Below are positions 35,975 through 45,007 of a stretch of 64,000 nt of DNA, in pieces. Location: the NCBI GenBank assembly GCA_934725855.1, contig CAKVCL010000010.1, positions 1-64,000 on the forward strand, read 5' to 3'. The stretch's first letter is position 1. The number at the start of each line of letters is the position of its first letter. The position numbers and the translations under genes are program-made. This DNA comes from an uncultured Cellulosilyticum sp. Its GTDB lineage: Bacteria > Bacillota > Clostridia > Lachnospirales > Cellulosilyticaceae. Under the pieces are notes generated by a model, which had not been told where the DNA came from, did not search any database, and worked only from the letters and a program-made list of their open reading frames with translations.

Positions 35975-36994
35975 ATGAAAATCAAAAGAAATAGTCGAAG
36001 AAAAGAAAAACTTAGAAAACGTTTGGTTCCCTTAACAATTTTTGGTCTAGTTGCCTTAGGTATTATTTATCAACGTATAGCCATCTATTATAATGCCAGT
36101 AATCTAGGTCGTATGGGACGCCTGATTGATATAAACGGTAATCATATCCACCTGTATGAAGCTGGAAATAGTGATTTACCTCTTGTGTTTGCTTCTGATA
36201 TTGGGACGCCTGTTCCTTATGTAGATTTTTACCCCTTACATGAAACATTATCTCAAAATCATAGTGTCATGATTTATGATAAACCAGGTTACGGTTGGAG
36301 TGACCTAACCAATGCCTCAAGAGATATTGACACCATTTGTGAAGAAATTCATGCCACCCTTCACTCAGATGACCTACCTGGTGATGAAGATACTTATTTA
36401 GAACCTTTTATTTATGTGGCTCGTGGCATGGGTGCATTAGAAGCCATCCGTTATGCTCAGCTTTATCCTGAAGATATTGCAGGCATTGTCTTTATTGAAG
36501 GCACTTCACCTAGTTTTTGTGCCGATTATAACAATATTATGATCATTGAATCTTTCATGACAAACGCCTTACGTAATACTGGTGTGATGCGCCTTATGGG
36601 CAATAGTCAATTTGTTTCAAGAACACTTAATGATAACCCTGAACTACCTCATAACTTACGTCTACTCAACAAAGGACTAGGGTTAGAAACAAGCTGGAAT
36701 CGTAATGTCATATCAGAAAAGCTAAAGCTTCCAGATAATGGACGAGTGGTTCAAACTGCTATTGAAGAAGGTAAAACACTAGGCAATATTCCTATTCGAG
36801 TCATTACTTCTGAAGCTAATAATTCCTCAAATTGGTCTCGCACTCAAAAAGCTCTGCTTTCACTTTCAACGGATAGTTCACAAGTGTTTATTAAAGAGTC
36901 TACTCAATACATTCAAAAAATAGATGTGCCAACCATAATCGATACCATAGAAGAATTAGCCAATTATATTCATGAGCTAAGAGATGATTATTAA
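35975..36994 (+). CDS. Membrane-anchored alpha/beta-hydrolase-fold protein lacking catalytic residues
   Basis: This 339-residue protein has a basic N-terminus, one membrane span (about 17-35) and an alpha/beta-hydrolase fold (INGNHIHLYEAGN, MIYDKPGYGWSD, AIRYAQLYPEDIAGIVFIEG). At the nucleophile elbow, where GHSMG is expected, the sequence is ARGMG, with Gly151 instead of Ser. The expected C-terminal His is Gln311 (ESTQYIQKIDVP). It is therefore probably not a serine hydrolase and may be a binding or scaffold protein. A TATAAT at 35912-35917 may be its -10. The start has GAAAGGG about 12 nt upstream. It is a single gene with a strong terminator. Confidence 0.8.
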   Translation: MKIKRNSRRKEKLRKRLVPLTIFGLVALGIIYQRIAIYYNASNLGRMGRLIDINGNHIHLYEAGNSDLPLVFASDIGTPVPYVDFYPLHETLSQNHSVMIYDKPGYGWSDLTNASRDIDTICEEIHATLHSDDLPGDEDTYLEPFIYVARGMGALEAIRYAQLYPEDIAGIVFIEGTSPSFCADYNNIMIIESFMTNALRNTGVMRLMGNSQFVSRTLNDNPELPHNLRLLNKGLGLETSWNRNVISEKLKLPDNGRVVQTAIEEGKTLGNIPIRVITSEANNSSNWSRTQKALLSLSTDSSQVFIKESTQYIQKIDVPTIIDTIEELANYIHELRDDY

Positions 36995-37004
36995 AAATTT
37001 AATC

Positions 37005-37073
37005 AAATAAACGCTATGACTTATAAATTCCTACCTTAAAGGTTAAGATTTTTTGTCATAGCGTTTATTTTTC
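37005..37073. terminator. Long-stem terminator after the alpha/beta-hydrolase-like gene
   Basis: The perfect 16-base arms are at 37005-37020 and 37055-37070, with a smaller CCTTAA hairpin inside the loop and a T-run after the right arm. Confidence 0.85.
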
Positions 37074-37130
37074 ATTTCAACTACTCTATTATTATGCTAC
37101 TTTCTTGTAAAAATATACTAAGAATTAGAA

Positions 37131-37469
37131 TCAAAGTGTCATTACCTTACTAGCACTTATGATGACATCTGTGATTTCATCCATATTTGAAATCCTACCT
37201 ACAGCCAAGGAATGTTGACCACATACTTTGTAAACACAAGTTCCACAAGCCAGTAATTCTACGCCACTCTTTTCTAAGGCATCTAGTATATCAAGATAAT
37301 AGGACTGCCTAGTTAATAGTTTAACACCCGAATTATAAAAAACGATTGCATCAGGCCTATTAGGATTTGCCAATACTTTTCTTAGAAATGCCCCTAATAA
37401 AGTTTGCCCTACACTTTCATCTCCACGTCCAAGTGTATCACTATTTATAATAATGACATGTCTATACAC
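37131..37469 (-). CDS. Stand-alone YedF C-terminal (DsrE-like) domain protein
   Basis: This 112-residue protein matches the C-terminal domain of the YedF protein associated with selenium metabolism: INSDTLGRGDESVGQTLLGAFLRKV, FYNSGVKLLTR, LEKSGVELLACGTCVYK and ISNMDEITDVI. CGTC suggests thiol or sulfur chemistry. Full YedF proteins carry an N-terminal TusA/SirA-like domain, which is absent here and not encoded next door. The start is GTG, 8 nt after AAGGGGGAG. The role is unknown; sulfur or selenium handling is a guess from the family. Confidence 0.78.
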   Translation of the reverse strand: MYRHVIIINSDTLGRGDESVGQTLLGAFLRKVLANPNRPDAIVFYNSGVKLLTRQSYYLDILDALEKSGVELLACGTCVYKVCGQHSLAVGRISNMDEITDVIISASKVMTL

Positions 37470-37559
37470 GATTTACTCCCCCTTTTTTGCCCTCACTATA
37501 TGATATGTTTTATAGGAATAAAAGGTGATTTTTGTCATCTTTTTGCTTTTTACTTTCTG

Positions 37560-37982
37560 TTATCTCGTCTTTTTATTTTTCATATAGCCTACGATATCCA
37601 CAATTCCCTTTGCAATACTTGCACATAAAAATATAATATTAATTACAAATCCAGCAATTGCAGCACCTTTAGCTTTGTAGTTTTTCATATTGAGTGCCCC
37701 AAGAACAATCCCAACAATGGTTACTGGTAACCCTATAATTGGAACAATCCACCCTAAAGAAGCCACAATTCCTAAAATAAATGATGCCCATGCTCCTCTG
37801 CTGCTTTCTGGTTTTGAAAAATCATAAATATCGTCTTCGTCATACCCATCGTAACTATAGTCATCTTCATCATAAATTTCATCATGCATTTGGTCTAATT
37901 CATGATTTTCTTCCCCAAAACTGATTACATCATCCTTATTAGTTGTTGCTTCATCAAAATCCATCTTTTTTTTCTTTCTCAT
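37560..37982 (-). CDS. DUF4190-like membrane protein with acidic N-terminus
   Basis: This 140-residue protein has a basic MRKKKKM start, an acidic, tyrosine-rich stretch (residues 10-57), then SRGAWASFILGIVASLGWIVPIIGLPVTIVGIVLGAL and a second hydrophobic segment (AIAGFVINIIFLCASIAKGIV). The two spans with small residues resemble DUF4190 proteins. The function is unknown. The ATG lies after AGGGAGAATA. It lies between the YedF-like gene and potD on the same strand, with gaps of 90 and 54 nt. Confidence 0.65.
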   Translation of the reverse strand: MRKKKKMDFDEATTNKDDVISFGEENHELDQMHDEIYDEDDYSYDGYDEDDIYDFSKPESSRGAWASFILGIVASLGWIVPIIGLPVTIVGIVLGALNMKNYKAKGAAIAGFVINIIFLCASIAKGIVDIVGYMKNKKTR

Positions 37983-38036
37983 CTTTCTATTCTCCCTTCT
38001 AATAAAAATACCAGCTTAACTTATACTCATAAACTT

Positions 38037-39098
38037 TTAGTTAGATGCTTTTACTTGTGTCCAAATAGAACTATAAAGCTCAATAATATTAGATGGGTCA
38101 TTAAACATTTCCATCTTTGGATTGCTTAATAAAGAAGCATCTGGATAAGCGACTTCACTATTTTTAATTTCATCTGGTAAAAGCTCTTTGGCTTCATTAA
38201 TTGGTGTGGAATAACCAATATACTCTGCATTTTTAGCTGCAACATCTGGTCTACATAAGAAGTTAATATATTCATAAGCCTGCTCTACATTTGTGGCATT
38301 ATTTGGAATGACAATACCATCTACAAACCAGTTAGAGCCTTGTTCTTCTGGAACAACATAATTAAGATCAGGATTTTCTGCAAGCATTACCATGGCATCT
38401 CCAGCCCATGCAAGCATTAAGCTAGCTTCCCCATTAATCATTTTGTTCTTTCCTTCATCCCCTACATAAGCTAATACAAGAGGCGCTTGCTCAATAAGAA
38501 GTGCTTTTGCTTCTTCTAATTCTTTTTCATCTCTTGTATTCATAGAATAACCAAGCTTCTTTAAAGCCACCATGATAGAATCTCTTTCGCTATCATACAT
38601 GAAAATCTGGTCATCATATTGACTATCCCATAAAATGTCCCAGCTTGTAACAGGCCCTGTGACTTTCTTTGTATTATAGACAATCCCCATTGTTCCCCAC
38701 ATATATGGCACAGAATATTCATTGTTTGGATCATATGGTAAGCCTTTAAACTCTGCATTGATTTTTTCATAATTAGGAATTTTACTCATATCCATTTTTT
38801 GAAGCATGTTCTTATTAATCATTTTTTCAATCATATAATCTGATGGGAAAAGCACATCATAGCTTACATTCCCTGGTTCAACAGAAGCGTACATCTCTTC
38901 ATTGTTGGCATATTCCGAGTATACCACCTTAATGCCCGTTTCTTTTGTAAATTGATCATTGATTTCTGGGTCAATATAATCTCCCCAGTTATAAACAACC
39001 ACTTTACCATTTGCACCACTAGATGAACAGCCTGTAAAACTAACGGAGATGGCTCCTGCTGCTACTAAACATAATAAACCACTAACCATTTTTTTCAT
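38037..39098 (-). CDS. potD: Spermidine/putrescine ABC transporter, substrate-binding lipoprotein
   Basis: Extracytoplasmic lipoprotein that delivers polyamines to PotABC. The signal peptide ends in SFTGC, a lipobox. The mature part begins KVVVYNWGDYIDPEINDQFTKETGIKVVY, typical of PotD/PotF, and contains YDVLFPSDYMIEKM and VPYMWGTMGIVYN. A longer frame begins at a GTG (39110), but AAAGGTG covers that codon and is correctly spaced from ATG 39098, which is chosen (353 aa). It is the last gene of the regulator-potABCD operon. Confidence 0.93.
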   Translation of the reverse strand: MKKMVSGLLCLVAAGAISVSFTGCSSSGANGKVVVYNWGDYIDPEINDQFTKETGIKVVYSEYANNEEMYASVEPGNVSYDVLFPSDYMIEKMINKNMLQKMDMSKIPNYEKINAEFKGLPYDPNNEYSVPYMWGTMGIVYNTKKVTGPVTSWDILWDSQYDDQIFMYDSERDSIMVALKKLGYSMNTRDEKELEEAKALLIEQAPLVLAYVGDEGKNKMINGEASLMLAWAGDAMVMLAENPDLNYVVPEEQGSNWFVDGIVIPNNATNVEQAYEYINFLCRPDVAAKNAEYIGYSTPINEAKELLPDEIKNSEVAYPDASLLSNPKMEMFNDPSNIIELYSSIWTQVKASN

Positions 39099-39116
39099 TT
39101 TAATAATCACCTTTCT

Positions 39117-39896
39117 TTATTGCATCTTAGCTTCTTTTACTTTTTGATTCGCATTCAAATTACTGATCACAAGCACAATAATAATCGTTGCAAATACTAC
39201 AGTAGAAATGGCATTAATGGTTGGATTAACCCCTTTTCTAGCCATAGAGTAAATCTTGATTGGGAGTGTATCCGCTCCAGCCCCTTTGTTAAAGAAACTA
39301 ACCACAAAATCATCAATGGATAAAGTAAATGCAATGAAAGTTCCTGATAAAACGCCTGGCATAATCTCTGGGAAAATTACCTTTTTAAAGGCATACCAAG
39401 GACTTGCACCTAGATCCAAAGCGGCTTCATATAAATTGTAATTCATTTGTTTAAGCTTTGGCATTACCGCAAATATAACATATGGAATACTAAATGTAAT
39501 ATGTGAAATAATGAGCGAAGGTAATCCAAATGGTATATGAAGTACATTAAATAGCATCATTAATGAAATACCAATCACAATGTCAGGACTTAACATCGGT
39601 ACATACGTCACATTAATCGCAAGACGCTTCTGCCATCCCGTCATGCGATGAATTCCCATCGCTGCAAAAGTCCCAATGACTGTCGCTATTAATGAGGAAA
39701 CAACCGCTACGATAATCGTATAAAGTAAAGCTTGCTTAATCCCTGTATCATTAAAAACTTTTGTATACCAACTCGTTGTAAAGCCTTTCCAAATTGGGAG
39801 CTTAGAATCATTAAATGAAAAGACTACTAAAACAGCTACAGGAGCATACATAATGAGTAAAATTAAACTCACATAACTACGTTTAATCCATTTCAC
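39117..39896 (-). CDS. potC: Spermidine/putrescine ABC transporter permease PotC
   Basis: Inner-membrane permease with about six spans and the binding-protein-dependent transport motif EAALDLGASPWYAFKKVIFPEIMPG (EAA loop). The length of 259 aa is normal. It starts with GTG, overlapping the last base of the potB stop (TAGTG), with GGAGG 9 nt upstream, so it is tightly coupled to potB. It precedes potD by 18 nt. Confidence 0.93.
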   Translation of the reverse strand: MKWIKRSYVSLILLIMYAPVAVLVVFSFNDSKLPIWKGFTTSWYTKVFNDTGIKQALLYTIIVAVVSSLIATVIGTFAAMGIHRMTGWQKRLAINVTYVPMLSPDIVIGISLMMLFNVLHIPFGLPSLIISHITFSIPYVIFAVMPKLKQMNYNLYEAALDLGASPWYAFKKVIFPEIMPGVLSGTFIAFTLSIDDFVVSFFNKGAGADTLPIKIYSMARKGVNPTINAISTVVFATIIIVLVISNLNANQKVKEAKMQ

Positions 39897-40708
39897 TAGA
39901 ATAATCCTCCTTCTTCATCTAGAGCACCTTTACGTGACATAATGCCTAAGGTAATGAGTACAATCACCATTAAAATCATGGAAACAGCTGAACCAAATCC
40001 CATATCACCTGTTCTTGTAAACTGTTCTTCAATAATATTACCAATCAGCATCACCTTTCCTCCCCCTAAAAGCCTTGTAATCAGGAAGGTTGTAAGAGAT
40101 GGCATAAATACCATAATGACTCCAGTAATCACACCTGGCATACTAAGTGGTAACGTCACTTTTTTAAAGGTAACCCATCGATTGGCTCCTAAATCATAAG
40201 AAGCTTCAATCAGCTTATGATCAATTTTTACCAATGCATTATAAATAGGTAGCACCATAAATGGAAAGAAGTTATATACCATTCCAAAAATCACACCCCC
40301 ATTACCATATAAAAACTTAATAGATGGTAAGCCTAAGGCGTTTAAACAACTATTAATGACCCCATTATTTTCAAGTAAATTGGCCCATGCATAAGTTCTA
40401 AGTAAAGAATTCATCCACATTGGTAAAATCACTAATAACAAAATAACACTTTTATTAGATACCTCTTTGCCTGCCAGTATCATCGCTAATGGATATGCAA
40501 GTAACAAACAAATGATCGTACTCACAAACGCAAAGCCTATCGAACGCATCATTGCTGCAATATAATAATCTTCAACAAACTTACTATAGTTTGCTAGTGT
40601 AAAATGTCCATTTGTAAAAAAACTAAAATATACAATCAGTACAAGGGGAACGATGATGAAAATCGCTGCCCATATCAAGTACGGAAATGCTAATGATTTT
40701 CGATTCAT
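39896..40708 (-). CDS. potB: Spermidine/putrescine ABC transporter permease PotB
   Basis: Partner permease of PotC. Its 270 residues have about six spans and an EAA loop (LIEASYDLGANRWVTFKKVTLPLSMPG). It follows potA by 3 nt and overlaps potC by one base, as in the standard potABCD order. The start ATG is preceded by AAGGAGATAAG. Confidence 0.93.
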   Translation of the reverse strand: MNRKSLAFPYLIWAAIFIIVPLVLIVYFSFFTNGHFTLANYSKFVEDYYIAAMMRSIGFAFVSTIICLLLAYPLAMILAGKEVSNKSVILLLVILPMWMNSLLRTYAWANLLENNGVINSCLNALGLPSIKFLYGNGGVIFGMVYNFFPFMVLPIYNALVKIDHKLIEASYDLGANRWVTFKKVTLPLSMPGVITGVIMVFMPSLTTFLITRLLGGGKVMLIGNIIEEQFTRTGDMGFGSAVSMILMVIVLITLGIMSRKGALDEEGGLF

Positions 40709-40711
40709 CTC

Positions 40712-41767
40712 TTATCTCCTTTTCATAATATGAATATCTTCTGGTAAAATCACCATACCTACGGTTTCTCCGGGAGCTGCCATTGCTGTCGAATGTACCG
40801 TCCATGTAAAACTTTCTGATGCAATCATCATCTCATAGTGCACCCCTTTAAAGGTAACCGATTGAACCACGCCGCAAAGCATACCTTCCTCAGCTTTTAC
40901 AATTTTTATATCTTCAGGTCTGACTACAACGTCGACTTCAACATTTTCACCAAATCCAGCATCTACACAAGGAAAGTCCACATGATGGAACTGTACAAGA
41001 TAATCTTTTTTCATAAGCCCAAGTAAAATATTACTTTCACCAATAAAGTCTGCAACAAAAGCATTTTTAGGTTCATTATAAATATCTACAGGGGTTCCAA
41101 TCTGTTGAATCTTTCCACCATTCATAACCGCAATGGTGTCTGACATCGTTAATGCTTCTTCTTGGTCATGTGTAACAAAAATAAAGGTAATCCCTACTTT
41201 TTGTTGAATACGCTTAAGCTCTGCTTGCATGCCCTTTCTAAGCTTTAAATCCAGTGCACCAAGTGGCTCATCTAATAAAAGCACTTCAGGTTCATTGACA
41301 AGTGCTCTTGCAATGGCAATACGCTGTTGTTGTCCACCACTTAATGAATCCACTGAACGTTTCTCAAACCCTTTTAAGTTAACGAGTTCTAACATTTCTT
41401 TAACTTTTGTTTGAATCAGCTTTTTATCCATCTTTTTTATATTTAAACCAAACGCAATATTTTCTTCAACATTCATATGTGGAAATAAAGCATACTTTTG
41501 AAAAACCGTATTAATTTTTCTTTTATAAGGTGGTAACCCTACAATATTCTCTCCTTCAAAAAATACTTCACCCTTACTACATTCTTCAAATCCACCAATG
41601 ATTCTAAGCAAAGTCGTTTTTCCACAACCACTTGGTCCTAATAGGGTTAAAAATTCATTTCTTCTAATATACATATTGATATCATCTAAAACAACGTTAT
41701 CACCATATTGTTTTGTAATATGTTTTAAGTCTATAATATTGTCATTTTCCATTTTCAAATCATTCAT
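40712..41767 (-). CDS. potA: Spermidine/putrescine ABC transporter ATP-binding protein
   Basis: ATPase that powers polyamine import. It has Walker [10 protein letters not shown], the Q-loop [12 protein letters not shown], signature LSGGQQQR, Walker [13 protein letters not shown] and the H-loop [14 protein letters not shown]. The C-terminal TOBE region (about 270-350) includes VVRPEDIKI. The length of 351 aa is typical of PotA. GGAG lies 13 nt before the ATG, slightly far, and Met6 is an alternative start. The gene lies 17 nt after the XRE-cupin regulator. Confidence 0.95.
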   Translation of the reverse strand: MNDLKMENDNIIDLKHITKQYGDNVVLDDINMYIRRNEFLTLLGPSGCGKTTLLRIIGGFEECSKGEVFFEGENIVGLPPYKRKINTVFQKYALFPHMNVEENIAFGLNIKKMDKKLIQTKVKEMLELVNLKGFEKRSVDSLSGGQQQRIAIARALVNEPEVLLLDEPLGALDLKLRKGMQAELKRIQQKVGITFIFVTHDQEEALTMSDTIAVMNGGKIQQIGTPVDIYNEPKNAFVADFIGESNILLGLMKKDYLVQFHHVDFPCVDAGFGENVEVDVVVRPEDIKIVKAEEGMLCGVVQSVTFKGVHYEMMIASESFTWTVHSTAMAAPGETVGMVILPEDIHIMKRR

Positions 41768-41784
41768 TTTATTTCATTACTCCT

Positions 41785-42324
41785 TTAAAAGCTTGGTGGT
41801 GTCGCAACCCAAAGGATTGTTGCTTTTGTCTTACCTGTATTTTGTAAATAGTGGTCACTTGTTGGCCTAAAATAGAAGCTATCGCCTTTTTTGGCTTTAA
41901 ACTTTTTATTGCCTAAATGAACATAAATATTGCCTGCAATCACATACCCAAATTCTTCTCCCTCATGCGGGGCTTGAACAATCGATTTCCCACCGGGTTC
42001 TAAATGAATGAGTATAGGCTCCATATCGTTTTTTTGGGCATTAGGAATGAGCCAACTAATCATATTGCCATGCTCTTTATCTTCTTTTTCAAAAATATCT
42101 TGCTTGGAAAAAACAATTTTTTCTTGGCTTGTTTCATTAAAAAAATCCTTTAAGTTTGTGCCTAAACACTCTAAAATGTCAATTAACGTTGCAATAGATG
42201 GCGATGTGAGTCCTCTTTCCACCTGTGAAATAAATCCTTTTGATAATTCGCAACGATCTGCTAGTTCTTCTTGTGTTAATCCATTCTTTTTACGAAGCTG
42301 GTTAATCTTAGCTCCAATATCCAA
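41785..42324 (-). CDS. XRE-cupin transcriptional regulator of the pot operon (PuuR-like)
   Basis: This regulator of about 179 residues has an N-terminal helix-turn-helix (INQLRKKNGLTQEELADRCELSKGFISQVERGLTSPSIATLIDILECLG) and a C-terminal cupin (HEGEEFGYVIAGNIYVHLGNKKFKAKKGDSFYF). This layout is that of PuuR and similar regulators that sense polyamines or small metabolites. The frame opens at a GTG (42342) without a Shine-Dalgarno. GGAGG lies 8 nt before TTG at codon 7 (42324), so that TTG is chosen. It heads the potABCD operon and probably controls it. Confidence 0.88.
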   Translation of the reverse strand: MDIGAKINQLRKKNGLTQEELADRCELSKGFISQVERGLTSPSIATLIDILECLGTNLKDFFNETSQEKIVFSKQDIFEKEDKEHGNMISWLIPNAQKNDMEPILIHLEPGGKSIVQAPHEGEEFGYVIAGNIYVHLGNKKFKAKKGDSFYFRPTSDHYLQNTGKTKATILWVATPPSF

Positions 42325-42361
42325 CTGGTCTTCCTCCCTCACTTTTTATCTTACTTATATA

Positions 42362-42429
42362 TAAACTTTTTGTTTACAGTCATTAAACTAATCCTACAAA
42401 ATTATACTTAATTTTCCCCTATACGTCAA
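42362..42429 (-). promoter_or_regulatory. Promoter and candidate operator of the regulator-pot operon
   Basis: On the minus strand TTGACG (42424-42429), a 17-nt spacer and TATAAT (42401-42406) make a near-consensus promoter. Downstream lie alternating half-sites, on the plus strand TAAAC (42362-42366), GTTTA (42372-42376) and TAAAC (42384-42388). They form GTTTA-N7-TAAAC and TAAAC-N5-GTTTA repeats, a good place for a repressor such as the XRE-cupin protein. Confidence 0.6.
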
Positions 42430-42506
42430 CAAAAAAACACTAAAATTTATAGATACCAAATTATTTGTTTAGTATTTACTTTCTTTATATCATCTAAAAA
42501 AGCCTA

Positions 42507-42538
42507 AAAAAAGAGAAGCTCTAGTCGTAGAACTTCTC
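42507..42538 (-). terminator. Intrinsic terminator after the MacB-like operon
   Basis: On the minus strand GAGAAGTTCTA (42528-42538) pairs with TAGAGCTTCTC (42513-42523), one mismatch, followed by seven or more T residues. Confidence 0.8.
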
Positions 42539-42562
42539 CTTATTATTACCAAAATATATTGT

Positions 42563-43765
42563 TTACTCTTCTCTTAAAGCTTCAACTGGATCAAGCTGCG
42601 CCGCTTTATAAGCTGGGTAAACCCCAAAAATAATTCCGATTGTACTTGATGTCCCTACGGAGAAAATAATCATTCCAGCCGTTAACTTTGTCTTGATAGA
42701 TAATGCAGAAGCAATAAAGAATCCTCCTAGATAGCCCACTAGCAATCCCAATAGTCCACCTAAAACAGTTAAGATAATTGCTTCAACTAAGAACTGCACT
42801 AATATTTGTCTGTCTGTAGCTCCTAAAGCCTTTCGGATACCTATCTCTTTTGTTCGTTCTCTTACGGTAACGAACATAATGTTCATAATCCCTATACCAC
42901 CAACTAATAAAGATACAGCTGCCACTGCTCCAACAAATAAATTCAGTTTACTAATAATATCATCAAATGTATTAGTAGCTTCCATGAGTGACATAACCAT
43001 ATAAACATCTTCATCCCCATGGCGTTTATTTAAAACACGTCTAATCGGTTTGCTAAATTCGTTGGCATTATATTGATCATCAATTTGAACATATAACCCA
43101 TAGGTCTTTCCTTCACCATCCATAATATACTGATCAAGTGTTGAAAATGGCATATAAACAATGGGCATAATCATACTTTCAGGCGCAGCTGAAGGATATT
43201 TACTTTTTACAATTCCAATAATCTCAAAGGTTTGTCTTTCTCCACCTACTAGAATTTCAATGGACTTACCTAAAGCATATTGAGGATCTGATTTTTTGTA
43301 CATAACCTTAGCAAAATTGTCTTCTACTAAAATCACATTACTACGCACTTCATCATCTTGCTCTGTATACATCCTTCCATATTTGAGATTCATATCGTAA
43401 ATCTCTTCAATATTATAAGGCATCCCATAAAGCATTAATGCTTTGTCTTTTTTATTATAGTCTTCGCTATAACCTACATATTCACTATGATGTTTAAAAA
43501 CTTGTTTGACCTGTGGAATTTGTTCTAACATTTCCACATCATCATCAGTTAATAACGTATCTTGTTTTTGAATCATTGCTTGAACTTGAATGGTTCCTTG
43601 ACCAACTCCTGCAAATTGGTCACCAATAAACCCTTTCATGCCTTCACCCAAGCTTAAAATAATAATAACAGAACCAACTCCTATGAGCATACCTAACATT
43701 GTAAGGAAGGTTCTTAGTTTATTACCTGCAAGCTGTGCAAAGGCACTTTTTATAATCTCTCGCAT
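42563..43765 (-). CDS. MacB-like ABC transporter permease (second copy)
   Basis: This 400-residue permease of the MacB/FtsX type has one N-terminal span (about 20-40), a large extracytoplasmic MacB_PCD domain (about 45-270), then three spans in the FtsX-like part (LLVGGIGIMNIMFVTVRERTKEIGIRKALGA). It ends VYPAYKAAQLDPVEALREE. It closely resembles the upstream neighbour, so the pair may be a tandem duplication that works as a heterodimer. It lies 15 nt after that gene, with AAGGAGG upstream. Confidence 0.92.
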   Translation of the reverse strand: MREIIKSAFAQLAGNKLRTFLTMLGMLIGVGSVIIILSLGEGMKGFIGDQFAGVGQGTIQVQAMIQKQDTLLTDDDVEMLEQIPQVKQVFKHHSEYVGYSEDYNKKDKALMLYGMPYNIEEIYDMNLKYGRMYTEQDDEVRSNVILVEDNFAKVMYKKSDPQYALGKSIEILVGGERQTFEIIGIVKSKYPSAAPESMIMPIVYMPFSTLDQYIMDGEGKTYGLYVQIDDQYNANEFSKPIRRVLNKRHGDEDVYMVMSLMEATNTFDDIISKLNLFVGAVAAVSLLVGGIGIMNIMFVTVRERTKEIGIRKALGATDRQILVQFLVEAIILTVLGGLLGLLVGYLGGFFIASALSIKTKLTAGMIIFSVGTSSTIGIIFGVYPAYKAAQLDPVEALREE

Positions 43766-43780
43766 CTATTTTCCTCCTTA

Positions 43781-45004
43781 CTAATCTGCTCTTAATGCTT
43801 CAACCGGATCGAGTTTTGCTGCTTGATAAGCTGGGTAAACCCCAAAAACAAGTCCAATTCCTATTGATGTTAGGGTTGAAAACAAAAGCATCCCTAATGT
43901 AAATTGTGCCTGAACGTTAATCGCACTACCAATTAATATCGCACCAATATATCCTAAGAGCATTCCTATAAGTCCTGCAATAAGTGTAAGCATTAAAGCT
44001 TCTATTAGAAATTGCTTCAAAATAGCACCATTAGGTGCGCCTAACGCCTTTCTAACCCCTATTTCTCTAGTTCGCTCTTTTACGGTTACAAGCATAATAT
44101 TCATAATGCCTACTCCACCTACAATAAGTGAAATACTTGCTATGGCTGTAATAAATAATGTAACGGTATCTAAGATACCACTCACCATCTCAGCAATCTG
44201 AACAAAAGAGGTAATACTATAACCATCTTGCAAATGATGTCTTTTATTGAGTATTTGAGCAATTTGAGTGGTTAAGGCGGAAGCATCATAGCCGTCTTTA
44301 ATCTTTCCAAGAATGATTTCGATTTTCCCTTCTAATCCTGCAATTTGTTCTAGTGTGTTGTATGGCACATAGAAATTTTTTGAACTAATCATTTTTTCTA
44401 ATTCTTTCTTAGACAAATTCTTAGCCGTATTGGTTTCATAGACACCAATAATCGTGAGTGTAGTTGGCTGACCTTCAAGGGTGACATCAATATTTTCTCC
44501 AACCACTTCATCATATGCCGTCCCACAATCAAACAACGCCTTTGCCACACAATCTGCTATGATGACGCAATGGCTATAGGAGGTTTCATCTTTATCAGAT
44601 AATCCCCTTCCCGCTAAAATATCTATTTTAGAAATGTCATTAGAGTATCTTGGACCTGCCCCTAGTACTGTGCAAGTAAACTTCTCACCTTTACGATTGT
44701 ATAATGTCCCATCTACCTGAGCGCCTGGTAATACGCAATCAATCTCCTCCATGCTCGCAATAATATCTAGGTCTTCACGAGTGATGTAATATCCCGTGAT
44801 ATTTTGTTTGGCATTAATTTGAAAAACCCCTAGTCCGATTTCAGAGAAGCTATCTGTAATAGACTTTGTAAAACCAGAACCTAATGCTAAAATCATAATG
44901 ACGGCACCAATTCCAATAAACATTCCTAGCATAGTTAATATGGTTCTTCCTTTATTACCCATGAGCTGCTTTATGGCTGATTTTAACGTTTCTCTTATAT
45001 CCAT
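43781..45004 (-). CDS. MacB-like ABC transporter permease (first copy)
   Basis: This 407-residue permease has the same architecture as the next gene: an N-terminal span, MacB_PCD periplasmic-type domain and FtsX core (LIVGGVGIMNIMLVTVKERTREIGVRKALGA), ending YPAYQAAKLDPVEALRAD. GAGGTG precedes the ATG. It lies 3 nt after the ATPase gene. Such permeases export peptides, antibiotics or envelope lipids, but the substrate is not shown by the sequence. Confidence 0.92.
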   Translation of the reverse strand: MDIRETLKSAIKQLMGNKGRTILTMLGMFIGIGAVIMILALGSGFTKSITDSFSEIGLGVFQINAKQNITGYYITREDLDIIASMEEIDCVLPGAQVDGTLYNRKGEKFTCTVLGAGPRYSNDISKIDILAGRGLSDKDETSYSHCVIIADCVAKALFDCGTAYDEVVGENIDVTLEGQPTTLTIIGVYETNTAKNLSKKELEKMISSKNFYVPYNTLEQIAGLEGKIEIILGKIKDGYDASALTTQIAQILNKRHHLQDGYSITSFVQIAEMVSGILDTVTLFITAIASISLIVGGVGIMNIMLVTVKERTREIGVRKALGAPNGAILKQFLIEALMLTLIAGLIGMLLGYIGAILIGSAINVQAQFTLGMLLFSTLTSIGIGLVFGVYPAYQAAKLDPVEALRAD

Positions 45005-45007
45005 AAC

